Source: Acinetobacter calcoaceticus DSM 30006 = CIP 81.8
GTDB lineage: Bacteria > Pseudomonadota > Gammaproteobacteria > Pseudomonadales > Moraxellaceae
DNA length: 64,000 bases
Assembly: GCF_000368965.1 (NCBI RefSeq)
Contig: NZ_KB849780.1
Location: 2,490,340-2,554,339, forward strand
Direction of reading: 5' to 3'
Shown here: in pieces, positions 36,401 to 44,636 of the stretch
How the letters are laid out: each line of letters starts with the position of its first letter
Numbering within the stretch: position 1 is the first letter of the stretch
Position numbers and translations under genes: made by a program
Notes under the pieces: model-generated
What the model was told of the DNA's origin: nothing
The model's database searches: none
The model's input: only the letters and a program-made list of their open reading frames with translations

Positions 36401-37138
36401 CTACTTCTTCAGATGATATGTATTTTTAATATCTACTTTTACATCAGGAGACTTCATTAAATAATCATTTAAATTATCGGGTAAAAATAGGTATTTTGGC
36501 ATTTCATATTTACTTGCTTTAAATGCTAATTTTGCTGTAGTTGGTAATACTTTATCAGCATTTACAAACATATGGCCTGATTTCGCCATACTTGGGATTG
36601 CTTTTTTCGTTGCTTCCAAGCTTTGAGTAGTACAATTAGGGGCCAAAGCAAAATAGTCTTGAGATAAAACATAGCTTTTATAGTATTTTTCAGTTCGCCT
36701 TAATGTAGCTGTTTTCAATAAATCATTATAATAATTTAATACAAGCATAGCCTGACTATCAAAAATTCTATAGCCATAAGCATGAGTTGTTCTAGTTCTT
36801 GAAGTTCCTGATCCTTGGCTATTTTCATCAGCAATATAAGCGTCAAAGCTACTCCAAATCCTTAATATTCCTTCTCCGCGGGGACTACTAGCCCCCTCTA
36901 AAGTAAAAATACCAAAGCTTTCAGGTTTCGTCTTTCCATATCTACCAAAATCATAAATATAATCCTTACCTTTCAACTTAATATAAACAGCCGTATGGCC
37001 ATAAGGCGACTCTTTATCCCCTTCTCCATAAGCACTCCCTACTAATAGATGTAACTCAGCCTCTGGTTTCAAAGGAACTTTCTGGGTCGGTGGATTAGCT
37101 GTATTTGTTGTTGTACTTGTTGTTGAATTATTCCCCAT
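36401..37138 (-). CDS. Candidate T6SS effector with permuted papain-like (NlpC/P60, DUF4105-like) fold
   Basis: 245 residues. The start overlaps the vgrG stop by 11 bp. After a Thr/Asn-rich N terminus comes ELHLLVGSAYGEGDKESPYGHTAVYIK...YDFGRYG, with a His in the GHTAV strand, and later LAPNCTTQSLEA with a Cys before a helix. His first and Cys later is the order of circularly permuted NlpC/P60 and DUF4105-type enzymes. Role inferred: peptidoglycan or lipid amidase delivered by the adjacent VgrG. There is no signal peptide, as expected for a T6SS cargo. The assignment is from motifs by eye, not from a profile search. Confidence 0.65.
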   Translation of the reverse strand: MGNNSTTSTTTNTANPPTQKVPLKPEAELHLLVGSAYGEGDKESPYGHTAVYIKLKGKDYIYDFGRYGKTKPESFGIFTLEGASSPRGEGILRIWSSFDAYIADENSQGSGTSRTRTTHAYGYRIFDSQAMLVLNYYNDLLKTATLRRTEKYYKSYVLSQDYFALAPNCTTQSLEATKKAIPSMAKSGHMFVNADKVLPTTAKLAFKASKYEMPKYLFLPDNLNDYLMKSPDVKVDIKNTYHLKK

Positions 37139-39914
37139 TTACAAAATCTTCCTGTTCGAACCAATTAACAACTAATTCATCATTTTCAGCAGACTTTATG
37201 GTTTTTGTCATTCCTTTCTCATTAGTAAAACCATAAGACTTTATTCCTGTTCTTTTATTCAAAATTGAATAAGGAATTCCTTCTAATGGTTCATTCTTAG
37301 ACGAATCTATAGCTTGGAAATTACGATGCTCGTTTTTAATACGCAAATCAGGCAATGCAGGAACATTCGCATTCGCACTTCCGCCCCCCATAAACAAATG
37401 CTGTCCAGCCTTCACCTCAAATTTGCCGCTTGTGGTCATAAAAATGCCTGAACCAGTAATTTTGACTTGAGAGCCGCCTGCGGTGAGCACAATTTCTTTG
37501 GCTGCGGTCGCCTCAATTTTGTCTTCTGCTGAAATAATCTGAACAGCTTTACGAGCAATTAAATCTGCGCCATCGCCTTGTGCTTGTATCTCAACTTTAC
37601 CTTTGCCTGCATAGAGTCTAGCCCCTTCTTGAGCCGCAAAAAGGCTAATTTTATTTTGGGCATGCGCGATTAAATTCTTTTGTGTAGACAGATTTATGCT
37701 GTCCCCAGCAGTTTGGTTTAGCTGCCCATCTGCGCTTAAGTGAATATCTTCGTTACTGCTCAGCGCGATGCTGTTTGGGCTTGCCAACAACATAATCGCC
37801 TCTTTAAATGTTTTGGCTTTTGCGTTGTCTTGCTGCTCAAGTTTTTCAATAAAAGACTTTAGGTTTTCTAAATTTTCTAAAGGGTCAGTTTGCTGATTTT
37901 TAGTAATTTCACTGAGTGCCTTGGCATTGTTGAGGCCACCTTCTATTTGTTTTTTGGCGTCGGTTGCATCAAGGTGTACGCCTTGGGCTTGGTCCTGTTT
38001 ATGGGTACTAATGAGTAAGCCACTACCCGCTCTTACCGCGCCCCTCTGGTCTGTTCTGAGTTCGAAACCTTCACCTCGGCCATCACTTTCCGCCTTGTCT
38101 TTTGGATGGCTTAAGTTACCCAAGTTTAGCTGACTAGCTGCATGACTGCTTTGTAGCTGAGCACTGATTTGCCCTGTCGTGTCATCAAAGCGCAGCTGGT
38201 TAAAACCTTTGCCGTCGACTTCTTCGGAGCGAATGCCGCTGAGCTTTTTGGTGTCGGGTAGCTGTCCTTTCTGATCAAACTGGGTTGGGTGACGTTCAGC
38301 TTCGTGAATGCGGCCCACCACAAATGGACGATCAATGTTGCCGTCAAAGAAGTCGATCACTACGATCTCACCAACACGTGGCAAGAAGCGTGCGCCATAA
38401 CCTACGCCCGCCCACGGGGTCAGCACATCAACCCAAGCCGAGTCGGTATCATTGTCGTTACTGCCCGCACCGCCATCATGGCTATGGTCATCAGCTCGGG
38501 TAAACAGGAAACGGACTTTTATACGTCCCCACTGGTCTACATGAATGCTTTCGCCTTCCAGTCCCACCACTCTAGCGCGCTGCGGATAAGCTGCTGGTCG
38601 GTGTTCTAGCGGGCTATATTCAGGCACAGCTTTAATGTTACGTCGAATGACATTCAGCTCAGCAAAGTGACGCTGCTCAGGGTTTTGCGTGTCGAGTTGG
38701 GCTGCCTTGAGCTTGTCTTTTGGTAATAGTCGCTCAAGTTGCTGTTGTAATTCTTTCGGTAAATTATTCTGGTTATAGTAGTGCTTGCTTAAAATTAAGA
38801 ACTCTTTATCAGCACTGTCGTGGCGATCAAGTTCAGGATGATCGTTCAGTTCAAACCAGTAACCCACCTGCGCATCGCAGACATTACCTGAAACGGTAAA
38901 TTGTTTCGAACTTAGGTGATGGTAAGCATTGATGTTCTGATTGAACTGTTCAATCTGACTATTACCGGAAGCTGTGGCTTGGTCTTCACCATTTAAGTCT
39001 TGCATCCACGCTGGGCTGACGTGCCATGCATCTTCAAGGTTTAGACTGGCATTGTCATAGTGTTCGCTGTGCTTTTGTGTGCCTTGTACGCTGCCACTGC
39101 CTTCTTCTTGTTGGAGGGCATCGGCTTGCCAGCGTTGCACATGAACAGAAGACGGTTGTAAACGGCGCTCTGCCTTGACTTGGGTAATGCTATCGAACTG
39201 TTCTGTAGCACTGCTGCGTTGGTAGCGCAAACTACGTCGTTCAAGCGCCTGATAATTTTGGTTATCATCAATTAAACGTAACACTTGCGGCTGAATGGAC
39301 GCATTCGGGTCAGCGACCAAAAGCTGCGATTCATCAACCAGCCAGTTAATGCCTTCGCTACGCCACAAACGGGTTAAAAAGTCATAATCGCTTTCGTTTG
39401 ACTGCATCACAAATGGACGCACATCGTAGTCTTTGCTTAAACCTGCCGTGTCGAGCGTTAAGCTTGAGGCAAATAACGGACTTTTGCCTTGCCATTCTTT
39501 AAACAGAATTTCGCTAATGTCCCGCACGCTTTTATTCATAAACACGCGGCTATTACGACGTTTATGCCAGAGTGCAGTTGGGTCTTTTAAGGTGAGGTTA
39601 TAAATAGTGAGTGAGCCGTCGCTTTGCCCTTGGCTCGCTTCGGTAATAATGCCTGTCGTTCTAAAGAACTGGCCCATGTCAGTGACCTGATCGACGGCAA
39701 CCTGACAGCCAATAAATTGTTTTAATGCGATGTGTGCGTTCGTCGACAGACACAGTAACTCAGCAACGCTGCCCTGATTGAGCGTATGTTCGCCATCAAC
39801 ACGTTGCAAGAAGACTTGCTGATTTAAAGACTGATTTGAGAATTGGATATGAACAGCACGATTTTGTGAAACAAGGCCTAAACGCTCCAATATACTCGAC
39901 ACACTCATCTGCAT
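37128..39914 (-). CDS. vgrG: VgrG, type VI secretion spike protein with C-terminal extension
   Basis: 928 residues from ATG 39914 (a TTG at 39926 is in frame; ATG 39908 is also possible). Order: gp27-like region (~1-450, e.g. FVMQSNESDYDFLTRLWRSEGINWLVDE), gp5 OB-fold (RVVGLEGESIHVDQWGRIKVRFLF and GVGYGARFLPRVGEIVVIDFFDGNIDRPFVVGRI), DUF2345-type beta-helix (~690-840, repeating ALSSNEDIHLSADGQ, ISLFAAQEGARLY), then ~60 residues (IDSSKNEPLEGIPYSILNKRTGIKSYGFTNEKG) resembling a transthyretin-like domain. Such a domain recruits cargo on some VgrGs. The next gene overlaps by 11 bp and is probably that cargo. The core T6SS genes are not in this window, so this is an orphan vgrG island. Confidence 0.93.
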   Translation of the reverse strand: MQMSVSSILERLGLVSQNRAVHIQFSNQSLNQQVFLQRVDGEHTLNQGSVAELLCLSTNAHIALKQFIGCQVAVDQVTDMGQFFRTTGIITEASQGQSDGSLTIYNLTLKDPTALWHKRRNSRVFMNKSVRDISEILFKEWQGKSPLFASSLTLDTAGLSKDYDVRPFVMQSNESDYDFLTRLWRSEGINWLVDESQLLVADPNASIQPQVLRLIDDNQNYQALERRSLRYQRSSATEQFDSITQVKAERRLQPSSVHVQRWQADALQQEEGSGSVQGTQKHSEHYDNASLNLEDAWHVSPAWMQDLNGEDQATASGNSQIEQFNQNINAYHHLSSKQFTVSGNVCDAQVGYWFELNDHPELDRHDSADKEFLILSKHYYNQNNLPKELQQQLERLLPKDKLKAAQLDTQNPEQRHFAELNVIRRNIKAVPEYSPLEHRPAAYPQRARVVGLEGESIHVDQWGRIKVRFLFTRADDHSHDGGAGSNDNDTDSAWVDVLTPWAGVGYGARFLPRVGEIVVIDFFDGNIDRPFVVGRIHEAERHPTQFDQKGQLPDTKKLSGIRSEEVDGKGFNQLRFDDTTGQISAQLQSSHAASQLNLGNLSHPKDKAESDGRGEGFELRTDQRGAVRAGSGLLISTHKQDQAQGVHLDATDAKKQIEGGLNNAKALSEITKNQQTDPLENLENLKSFIEKLEQQDNAKAKTFKEAIMLLASPNSIALSSNEDIHLSADGQLNQTAGDSINLSTQKNLIAHAQNKISLFAAQEGARLYAGKGKVEIQAQGDGADLIARKAVQIISAEDKIEATAAKEIVLTAGGSQVKITGSGIFMTTSGKFEVKAGQHLFMGGGSANANVPALPDLRIKNEHRNFQAIDSSKNEPLEGIPYSILNKRTGIKSYGFTNEKGMTKTIKSAENDELVVNWFEQEDFVNGE

Positions 39915-40175
39915 TTTTATTATCAATCAAACTTATATTTAGGCCGCATTTTAATTAAAAAAAGACTAATCTGTCTATCTATACTCATTTTCAAAATGTA
40001 ACTAGTCTAAATATGCTGTTTTACGTTAATTTCTTATTCAATAGGTATTTAAACCGTAAAATCAGATCATTTTAAAGTGATATAAACCACGCAGATATAT
40101 TTAATATTTTTCTTTTATATTCAAATAGATATTAAAGAAAGTAACTACTCAAATTAATAAAATTCAGGATGAGAT

Positions 40176-40868
40176 ATGAAAATAAAAAAGTCTGCTTTTT
40201 ATATACTTATGGTGATTTTCTCACTTCATTCTCCAGCATTTGCTGAACCGAGTGTTGCCGATATTCAATATCGTGCGGAACAAGGGCAACCCGTGGCTCA
40301 ATATCATTTGGGTATGATGCTTTTAAGTGGCGAACAAGGCGTTGTTAAAAATTATGAGCAAGCTTTTAAATGGCTAACTGCAGCTGACCAAAATGGAAGT
40401 GTGGGCGCAAAATATAGTTTAGGCATGATGTATTACACAGGCGCGGGTGTCGAAAAAGATGCCAAGCGCGCTTTTGATTATTTTAGTAAGGCTGCGGCCA
40501 AGGGTCATGCTAAAGCGCAATATAACTTAGGGGTGTTATACGACAAAGGTGAAGGAACTGCGCAAAATTATGTGCAGGCGTTTGAGTGGTTTAGTCGTGC
40601 TGCCGAGCAAGGCTACCCACCCGCAGAATATAATTTAGCTCAGCTATATAAAAAAGGTCACGGCGTCACCCAAAGTGATGAGCAGGCACTTAAGTGGTAC
40701 ACCAAAGCGGCTGAGCATGGCGAAAGTGATGCCCAATACAACTTGGCCCAGATGTATTTAAATGGTGAAGGCACGTCGAAAAACCTACAACTGGCAAAGA
40801 AATGGTTTCAGCAAGCTGCCGATTCAGGCGATGTAGATGCGAAAGAAGTTCTTAAAAGTTTAGAATAA
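40176..40868 (+). CDS. Sel1-like repeat protein, secreted/periplasmic
   Basis: 230 residues: signal peptide (KKSAFYILMVIFSLHSPAFA), then five Sel1-like repeats of ~36 residues (pattern AQYNLGxxYxxGEGxxxNxxxAxxWFxKAAxxG) from about residue 32 to the end. These form an alpha-solenoid that binds other proteins. It is divergent from vgrG with 261 bp between. SLR proteins can act as T6SS immunity proteins or as general scaffolds; which is not known here. Start is supported by CAGGATGAGAT. Confidence 0.85.
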   Translation: MKIKKSAFYILMVIFSLHSPAFAEPSVADIQYRAEQGQPVAQYHLGMMLLSGEQGVVKNYEQAFKWLTAADQNGSVGAKYSLGMMYYTGAGVEKDAKRAFDYFSKAAAKGHAKAQYNLGVLYDKGEGTAQNYVQAFEWFSRAAEQGYPPAEYNLAQLYKKGHGVTQSDEQALKWYTKAAEHGESDAQYNLAQMYLNGEGTSKNLQLAKKWFQQAADSGDVDAKEVLKSLE

Positions 40869-41044
40869 GGCAACCATCTCTATAATATTTTTATTTATAA
40901 GATGATGAATTTCTATTGTTAATAACATTGCATGCACAACTTATTTTATTCTTTATTTTTTCTAATTAAATATAAACATTAACTCTATTATTTTAAAAAT
41001 ATATTTAGATTTATTATTAAATCAAAAATATTTTAAATATTAAA

Positions 41045-41073
41045 TTGACGTAATTAAAATCACCGATTATTAT
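41045..41073 (+). promoter_or_regulatory. Strong sigma70-type promoter of the C4/ash-like locus
   Basis: TTGACG, exactly 17 bp, TATTAT; a start near 41080 is predicted. It drives the structured region below. Confidence 0.65.
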
Positions 41074-41079
41074 CTCGTT

Positions 41080-41310
41080 GCTGGCCTACATTGCCAGTCG
41101 GTTTTGACAGACCGTTGATCCACGGCGGGTTATAGTACAATCTATAAGTCGTTAGACCCTTGCGTCCCCTTTCTTTGCGGTAGGACGGATGGGGGACGCC
41201 CCGTGCGTGCTGGTTCCATGGATCCCAGTCTGTCAACCCCCATTCGTTCTACCACCATAATCAATTGACGGTGATCTGGTGGTAGGACTCCATTTTTTAA
41301 GGAGTTGACC
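41080..41310 (+). ncRNA. C4-like phage immunity (antisense/leader) RNA remnant
   Basis: A GC-rich block in an AT-rich gap, full of competing dyads. TTGACAGAC (41104-41112) pairs with GTCTGTCAA (41228-41236) and extends through GATCCACGG/CCATGGATC. GCGTCCCC (41162) pairs with GGGGACGC (41192). ATGGGGG (41189) can alternatively pair with CCCCCAT (41237). CTACCACC (41249) pairs with GGTGGTAG (41278). GGTAGGAC occurs twice (41179, 41281), as complementary a/b sites do in phage P1/P4-type C4 RNAs. ACTCC (41287) can mask the SD GGAGT (41301). Assignment to the C4 class is by architecture. Confidence 0.5.
41119..41268 (+). pseudogene. ash-like open frame inside the C4-like region
   Basis: The plus frame from 41119 to the TGA at 41268 encodes ~49 residues with the phrase GRPVRAGSMDPSLSTPIRST. 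This resembles the G-x-PV-x-AG...S-x-P-x-R-x-TT pattern I remember from phage P4-type Ash proteins. A stop lies just upstream and no good start was found, so it may be decayed or a by-product of the RNA. Confidence 0.35.
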
Positions 41311-41346
41311 ATGATACTTATCAAATTTATTCCCTATCCAATTTAA
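41311..41346 (+). CDS. 11-codon truncated ORF behind a perfect ribosome site
   Basis: AAGGAGTTGACC-ATG followed by only 11 sense codons (MILIKFIPYPI) and TAA. Likely the broken 5' end of the gene once controlled by the C4-like RNA; AT-rich DNA without a continuing frame follows. Confidence 0.4.
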   Translation: MILIKFIPYPI

Positions 41347-41543
41347 TCATTTTATTTATTTAAAATTTGGGTTTTCCATTGCCTAATTTTTTTAATTTAT
41401 AAAGTATTTTTTATTTTAAAACTTAAATTATTTTATTTTTCTGTATTTATGGGAGGATTAATTATTACCTAAAAATTATTTTAATCCTTAAAACTAATTA
41501 TATTTTCATTCTACTCATAGATGTAAATCATTATGAGAATAAT

Positions 41544-41828
41544 ATGACAATTTATAAACCTATTTTGGCTTTAAGTTTCATTCTAGGTAGTTTGGATATT
41601 TCGGGTTGCAACCTACACACCCAGCAGGAGTTTGAAAAAATTTGCCTGTCAGGTGGACACACCAAGACCAGTTGCGACTGTATTTACCAGCGACTTGAAC
41701 AAGCTTACTCCCCTAAGCTCATGCAACGCCTAGAACATGTCAGTTTGCAAAGTCCTGTTCTCCCACAGGACTTTGCCCCTACTTTTTTCAGCGTCATGCA
41801 GCGGTGTGACAAAAGTAGTATGGGCTAA
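41544..41828 (+). CDS. Small cysteine-rich putative lipoprotein
   Basis: 94 residues. Hydrophobic N terminus ending in a lipobox-like LDISGC, then EKICLSGGHTKTSCDCIYQRLEQ and a C-terminal Cys, so up to two disulphides are possible. No family recognised. About 200 bp of AT-rich non-coding DNA precede it. Confidence 0.65.
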   Translation: MTIYKPILALSFILGSLDISGCNLHTQQEFEKICLSGGHTKTSCDCIYQRLEQAYSPKLMQRLEHVSLQSPVLPQDFAPTFFSVMQRCDKSSMG

Positions 41829-41850
41829 GCATTTGGCTTAGCTCCTTTAT
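41822..41850 (+). terminator. Probable terminator after the lipoprotein-like gene
   Basis: GCTAAGC-N5-GCTTAGC stem starting at the stop codon, followed by TCCTTTAT; the T-run is weak. Confidence 0.5.
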
Positions 41851-42049
41851 CTCTGTGTTGCAATGGTTTCTTACTTTAAATCAGCGCAAAAGATTAAAGT
41901 CTGTTGTGGCACAGAGGCCTAAAGAAGAATTTTTTTAAGAAATTTGAACTCTTATAGTTTAGATATTTCTATACTCAGCTCGTTTTTAACGATAAAGTCA
42001 TGTTTAATAAGTAGTATTTTTTATCATTAATATCATAGAGCTAATAAAA

Positions 42050-42391
42050 ATGAGTTTTTATACAGAACTACAGGTCCGTTATACAGATTTTGACACGATT
42101 GATTTATCTACCGAAAAGCAAAAAATTCTAGAAATATTAACGGAGGATTCAATCCACGAAGATGTTTATGGTGATTTAGTAGAAGCCTTTACTAATGGTC
42201 ATGCAGGTCTTCGTATTGATTCCGTTTATTGCCTAGAACTCATAGAAAAAATTACCGCCCTATTTCCAAATGCAAATTTTGAATGTCGAGGGTTAGGAGA
42301 AGAGTACTTCTATACGTGGATCCTCTGTGTTGAAAGTGGCCAGATCATTTTTAGCAGCAAGCCTTGGGAAAGTGAAAATCCTTTTATATAA
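42050..42391 (+). CDS. Acidic hypothetical protein
   Basis: 113 residues with no signal peptide or membrane segment, rich in Glu and Asp (IDLSTEKQKILEILTEDSIHEDVYGDLVEAF). Ends CVESGQIIFSSKPWESENPFI. I do not recognise the family. Small acidic cytosolic proteins next to T6SS/vgrG islands are often immunity proteins, but no effector is adjacent. It is directly followed by the first copy of the sRNA-like repeat. Confidence 0.65.
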   Translation: MSFYTELQVRYTDFDTIDLSTEKQKILEILTEDSIHEDVYGDLVEAFTNGHAGLRIDSVYCLELIEKITALFPNANFECRGLGEEYFYTWILCVESGQIIFSSKPWESENPFI

Positions 42392-42416
42392 GAATAATCA
42401 TACGTTCATATTGTTT

Positions 42417-42622
42417 TGTACGTTTTAACCTACAAGCTTTTAGGGATTTTGCGGATTGGCGACTTCCCGCTTTTTTCCTATGATGAGTTCATACAGGAAC
42501 AGGATGTTCCGGAACACAAAACTACAATAATAGGTTCATGCACTAGGAGCGTGAGATACGACAGGAGTCATATCTAGCAACCAAATACGAAAAAGCTCGA
42601 CAGGATGTCGGGCTTTTTTTAT
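42417..42622 (+). ncRNA. sRNA-like repeat, copy 1 (GacA-box-like site, promoter, GGA hairpins, terminator)
   Basis: A 206-bp unit with two near-identical copies at 43336-43542 and 46629-46833. Order: TGTACG-N6-CCTACA (42417-42434), -35 TTGGCG (42456-42461), 17 bp, -10 TATGAT (42479-42484), predicted start near 42491, hairpins with GGA loops (GGAACAGGATGTTCC; GACAGGAGTC), and a terminator CTCGACAGGATGTCGGG plus T7. No open frame. The GGA-in-loop pattern is that of CsrA/RsmA-binding RNAs. Confidence 0.7.
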
Positions 42623-42653
42623 TGCTGTTTAAAAATGCTCTAAAAGAAAATTC

Positions 42654-43163
42654 TTATATTGTTTTATTCACAACATATCTTTGAACTACTTGGTTGAGAG
42701 TAATTTCGGAATGAAGACGACCATTATTTGCCTGAATGGTTTTTGCAGAAGCTAAATTAGATTTATAACAATGTATATGTAACTCCGTTAGGCCTAGCTT
42801 CCATGCCTCCTGAATTGTAAGCTCTAACAATTTCGAGCCAAAATTTTGTCCACGTTTAGAGGGACGAATACCTAAACCAATATGCCCACCACAATATTCA
42901 ATTTGTTCATTGAGTTTAAGTCGCAAGTTAGACGCGCCAATAATTTCATTACCTTCTACTAACCAATATGTAATGTTGGGAACATGCCCTTCTTCTAGGG
43001 ATTCCCCTTTTTCATAATCTCTTAGTTTATTCAAAAACGAATCAAAATTTGTATGGTCAAACTCCGTTGTCAAAGGATGACGATCTTCATCTGCTAATTC
43101 ATTAATATAGTTGTTATAGCTCTCTTTAAATCTTAAATGAGGTTTTACCAACATAACGGTCAT
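42654..43163 (-). CDS. GNAT-family N-acetyltransferase
   Basis: 169 residues. Acetyl-CoA binding motif A is HIGLGIRPSKRGQNFGSKLLELTIQEAW (R-x-x-G-x-G/N), preceded by the beta strand TYWLVEGNEIIGASNLRL. Substrate unknown. It is flanked by copies 1 and 2 of the sRNA-like repeat and pointing against them, so the whole gene sits between two repeats. ATG 43154 is an alternative start. Confidence 0.85.
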   Translation of the reverse strand: MTVMLVKPHLRFKESYNNYINELADEDRHPLTTEFDHTNFDSFLNKLRDYEKGESLEEGHVPNITYWLVEGNEIIGASNLRLKLNEQIEYCGGHIGLGIRPSKRGQNFGSKLLELTIQEAWKLGLTELHIHCYKSNLASAKTIQANNGRLHSEITLNQVVQRYVVNKTI

Positions 43164-43335
43164 TTATTTATTACTCCCGATAAAATTGTTCTTTTTACAA
43201 CCAAACTTAAACATAACATATTGTTATCAATGGCAACTCTTATTCTTCTCAACATCTTAAATGATTAGGTATAAAAGTAAGCCCCCTCTATTCGCCTCCC
43301 GTTGTAACTACAAAATGCCTCACACCATGTTTCAA

Positions 43336-43542
43336 TGTACGCTTTAACCTACAAACTTTTAGGGATTTTGCGGATTGGCGACTTCCCGCTTTTTTCCTAT
43401 GATGGGTTCATACAGGAACAGGATGTTCCGGAACATAAAACTACAATAATAGGTTCATGCACTAGGAGCGTGAGATACGACAGGAGTCATATCTAGCAAC
43501 CAAATACGAAAAAGCCCAACAGGATGTTGGGCCTTTTTTATT
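43336..43542 (+). ncRNA. sRNA-like repeat, copy 2
   Basis: Same layout as copy 1: TGTACG-N6-CCTACA at 43336-43353, TTGGCG 43375-43380, 17 bp, TATGAT 43398-43403. Its terminator reads GCCCAACAGGATGTTGGGC where copy 3 reads GCCCGACAGGATGTCGGGC: both sides of one pair changed, keeping the stem, which argues for selection on RNA structure. Confidence 0.7.
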
Positions 43543-43570
43543 GTCATTTAAAAATTATGAGGAAGCTAAC

Positions 43571-44146
43571 CTATAGCGGGCTATGCACCTGTTCTTGCTT
43601 TTTATGACGTATCCAACGGATTGCCAAAATAACAGCAATAACCACCACAACTGCAACAAGCGCGGGAACTAGCAAAGCTGAAACAGAAAGTAAGATTGCC
43701 CCAATCCACTCCCCTGTAGCGACTACAAAATTCCCCAAGCCACCTGTGGTTGCAGTTGAAACACCGCGTGCAGCGACTGTACTCATTTGCACCACACCTG
43801 CCGTACCACCGCCCACAATAATGGCTGCTGCCCAGCTCGCAAACTGAGACATTTCCCCACTACTCACTGCCATAGTCGCTAGCGTACCCGCAATCATAGC
43901 CGCAGGGGTCGCAACAGTGTCTAAGGCATTATCGACCCATGGAATATAGTAGGCCGCAACTTCACAGACTGTTGCCACAGCTAAAGCCAAGCAAACCGAC
44001 GGCATAGCTAACCACTCAAAACCTTTTGATGGCTCAAACCATCCCATCATGGTTGCAATGCTCATGACCAATAGCGGCACAAACACGCGAAAACCGCAGG
44101 CAGCGCTCAGGCCCACACCAATACATAAACCCAATATAGTTTCCAT
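43571..44146 (-). CDS. DUF4126 family membrane protein
   Basis: 191 residues, 5-6 hydrophobic segments (GLCIGVGLSAACGFRVFVPLLVMSIATMMG; FASWAAAIIVGGGTAGVVQMSTVAARGVSTATTGGLGN) as in DUF4126. Function unknown. Ribosome site AAGGAAACCTTT upstream of ATG. It is followed (minus strand) by sRNA-repeat copy 2 and preceded by a terminator shared with the zinc-ribbon gene. Confidence 0.82.
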   Translation of the reverse strand: METILGLCIGVGLSAACGFRVFVPLLVMSIATMMGWFEPSKGFEWLAMPSVCLALAVATVCEVAAYYIPWVDNALDTVATPAAMIAGTLATMAVSSGEMSQFASWAAAIIVGGGTAGVVQMSTVAARGVSTATTGGLGNFVVATGEWIGAILLSVSALLVPALVAVVVVIAVILAIRWIRHKKQEQVHSPL

Positions 44147-44203
44147 AAAGGTTTCCTTTTCATGCCCATCACGGGTCTTGTTATGTAAGTCTTATTTTAA
44201 ACT

Positions 44204-44239
44204 AACAAAAAGCCCCATCGGGTGACAGGGCTTTTTGTT
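44204..44239. terminator. Terminator after the zinc-ribbon gene
   Basis: Stem AACAAAAAGCCC/GGGCTTTTTGTT with a 12-base loop. Confidence 0.82.
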
Positions 44240-44267
44240 AAATGCGAACGCAAATATTATTTTATTC

Positions 44268-44402
44268 TTAACGTTTAAACTCAGTGCAATAGCATTTAGT
44301 GCACGGCGGTAAACGATCTGTATTAATTTCTAAAAACACTCTCTGGCCACATTGAGCGCAGAAATAGAAGCCTGTTCCGGGTTTTTCGCCAGCTGTTACC
44401 AT
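44268..44402 (-). CDS. Zinc-ribbon microprotein
   Basis: 44 residues; starts MVTAGEKPGTGFYFCAQCGQ and ends CTKCYCTEFKR. Two CxxC knuckles (Cys15/Cys18 and Cys34/Cys37) make a rubredoxin-like zinc ribbon. The opening AGEKPGTG with LPPCTKC matches a widespread small zinc-ribbon family of unknown role. AGGAACGCAATC precedes the ATG. Confidence 0.8.
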   Translation of the reverse strand: MVTAGEKPGTGFYFCAQCGQRVFLEINTDRLPPCTKCYCTEFKR

Positions 44403-44514
44403 GATTGCGTTCCTATAATCGTATAGATATTAAACAGGAATATAACCCAGTTAGAGTGATTGTCAATTGTCCATTTCGCCCGATGATGATGGCATAAATG
44501 CAAAAAATGTTATT

Positions 44515-44548
44515 TGTACGATTTATCTTACAAACTTTTAGGGATTTG
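44515..44548 (+). repeat. Orphan upstream segment of the sRNA-like repeat
   Basis: TGTACGATTTATCTTACA followed by AACTTTTAGGGATTT matches the first ~34 bases of the three full repeats, but the promoter and RNA body are missing. This 18-bp site is the best GacA-box match in the window (TGTAnG-N6-CTTACA). It lies about 90-120 bp upstream of the ATPase gene. Confidence 0.65.
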
Positions 44549-44636
44549 AACAGCTTATACTATCCGTATTTTTTTTACGGCAAAGTGATGGTAAAGTACC
44601 ACTACTAGTTTCCATAAATTAATGGATGGCAACAAA

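Noticed and set aside
38285..38609. Overlapping plus-strand frames of 72 and 106 codons antisense to vgrG
   Set aside because: Opposite-strand shadows of the conserved gp5 region; composition follows vgrG codons.
41142..41324. 60-codon minus-strand frame across the C4-like region
   Set aside because: It needs a TTG or an ATG without a ribosome site, while promoter, SD and Ash-like frame all point to the plus strand.
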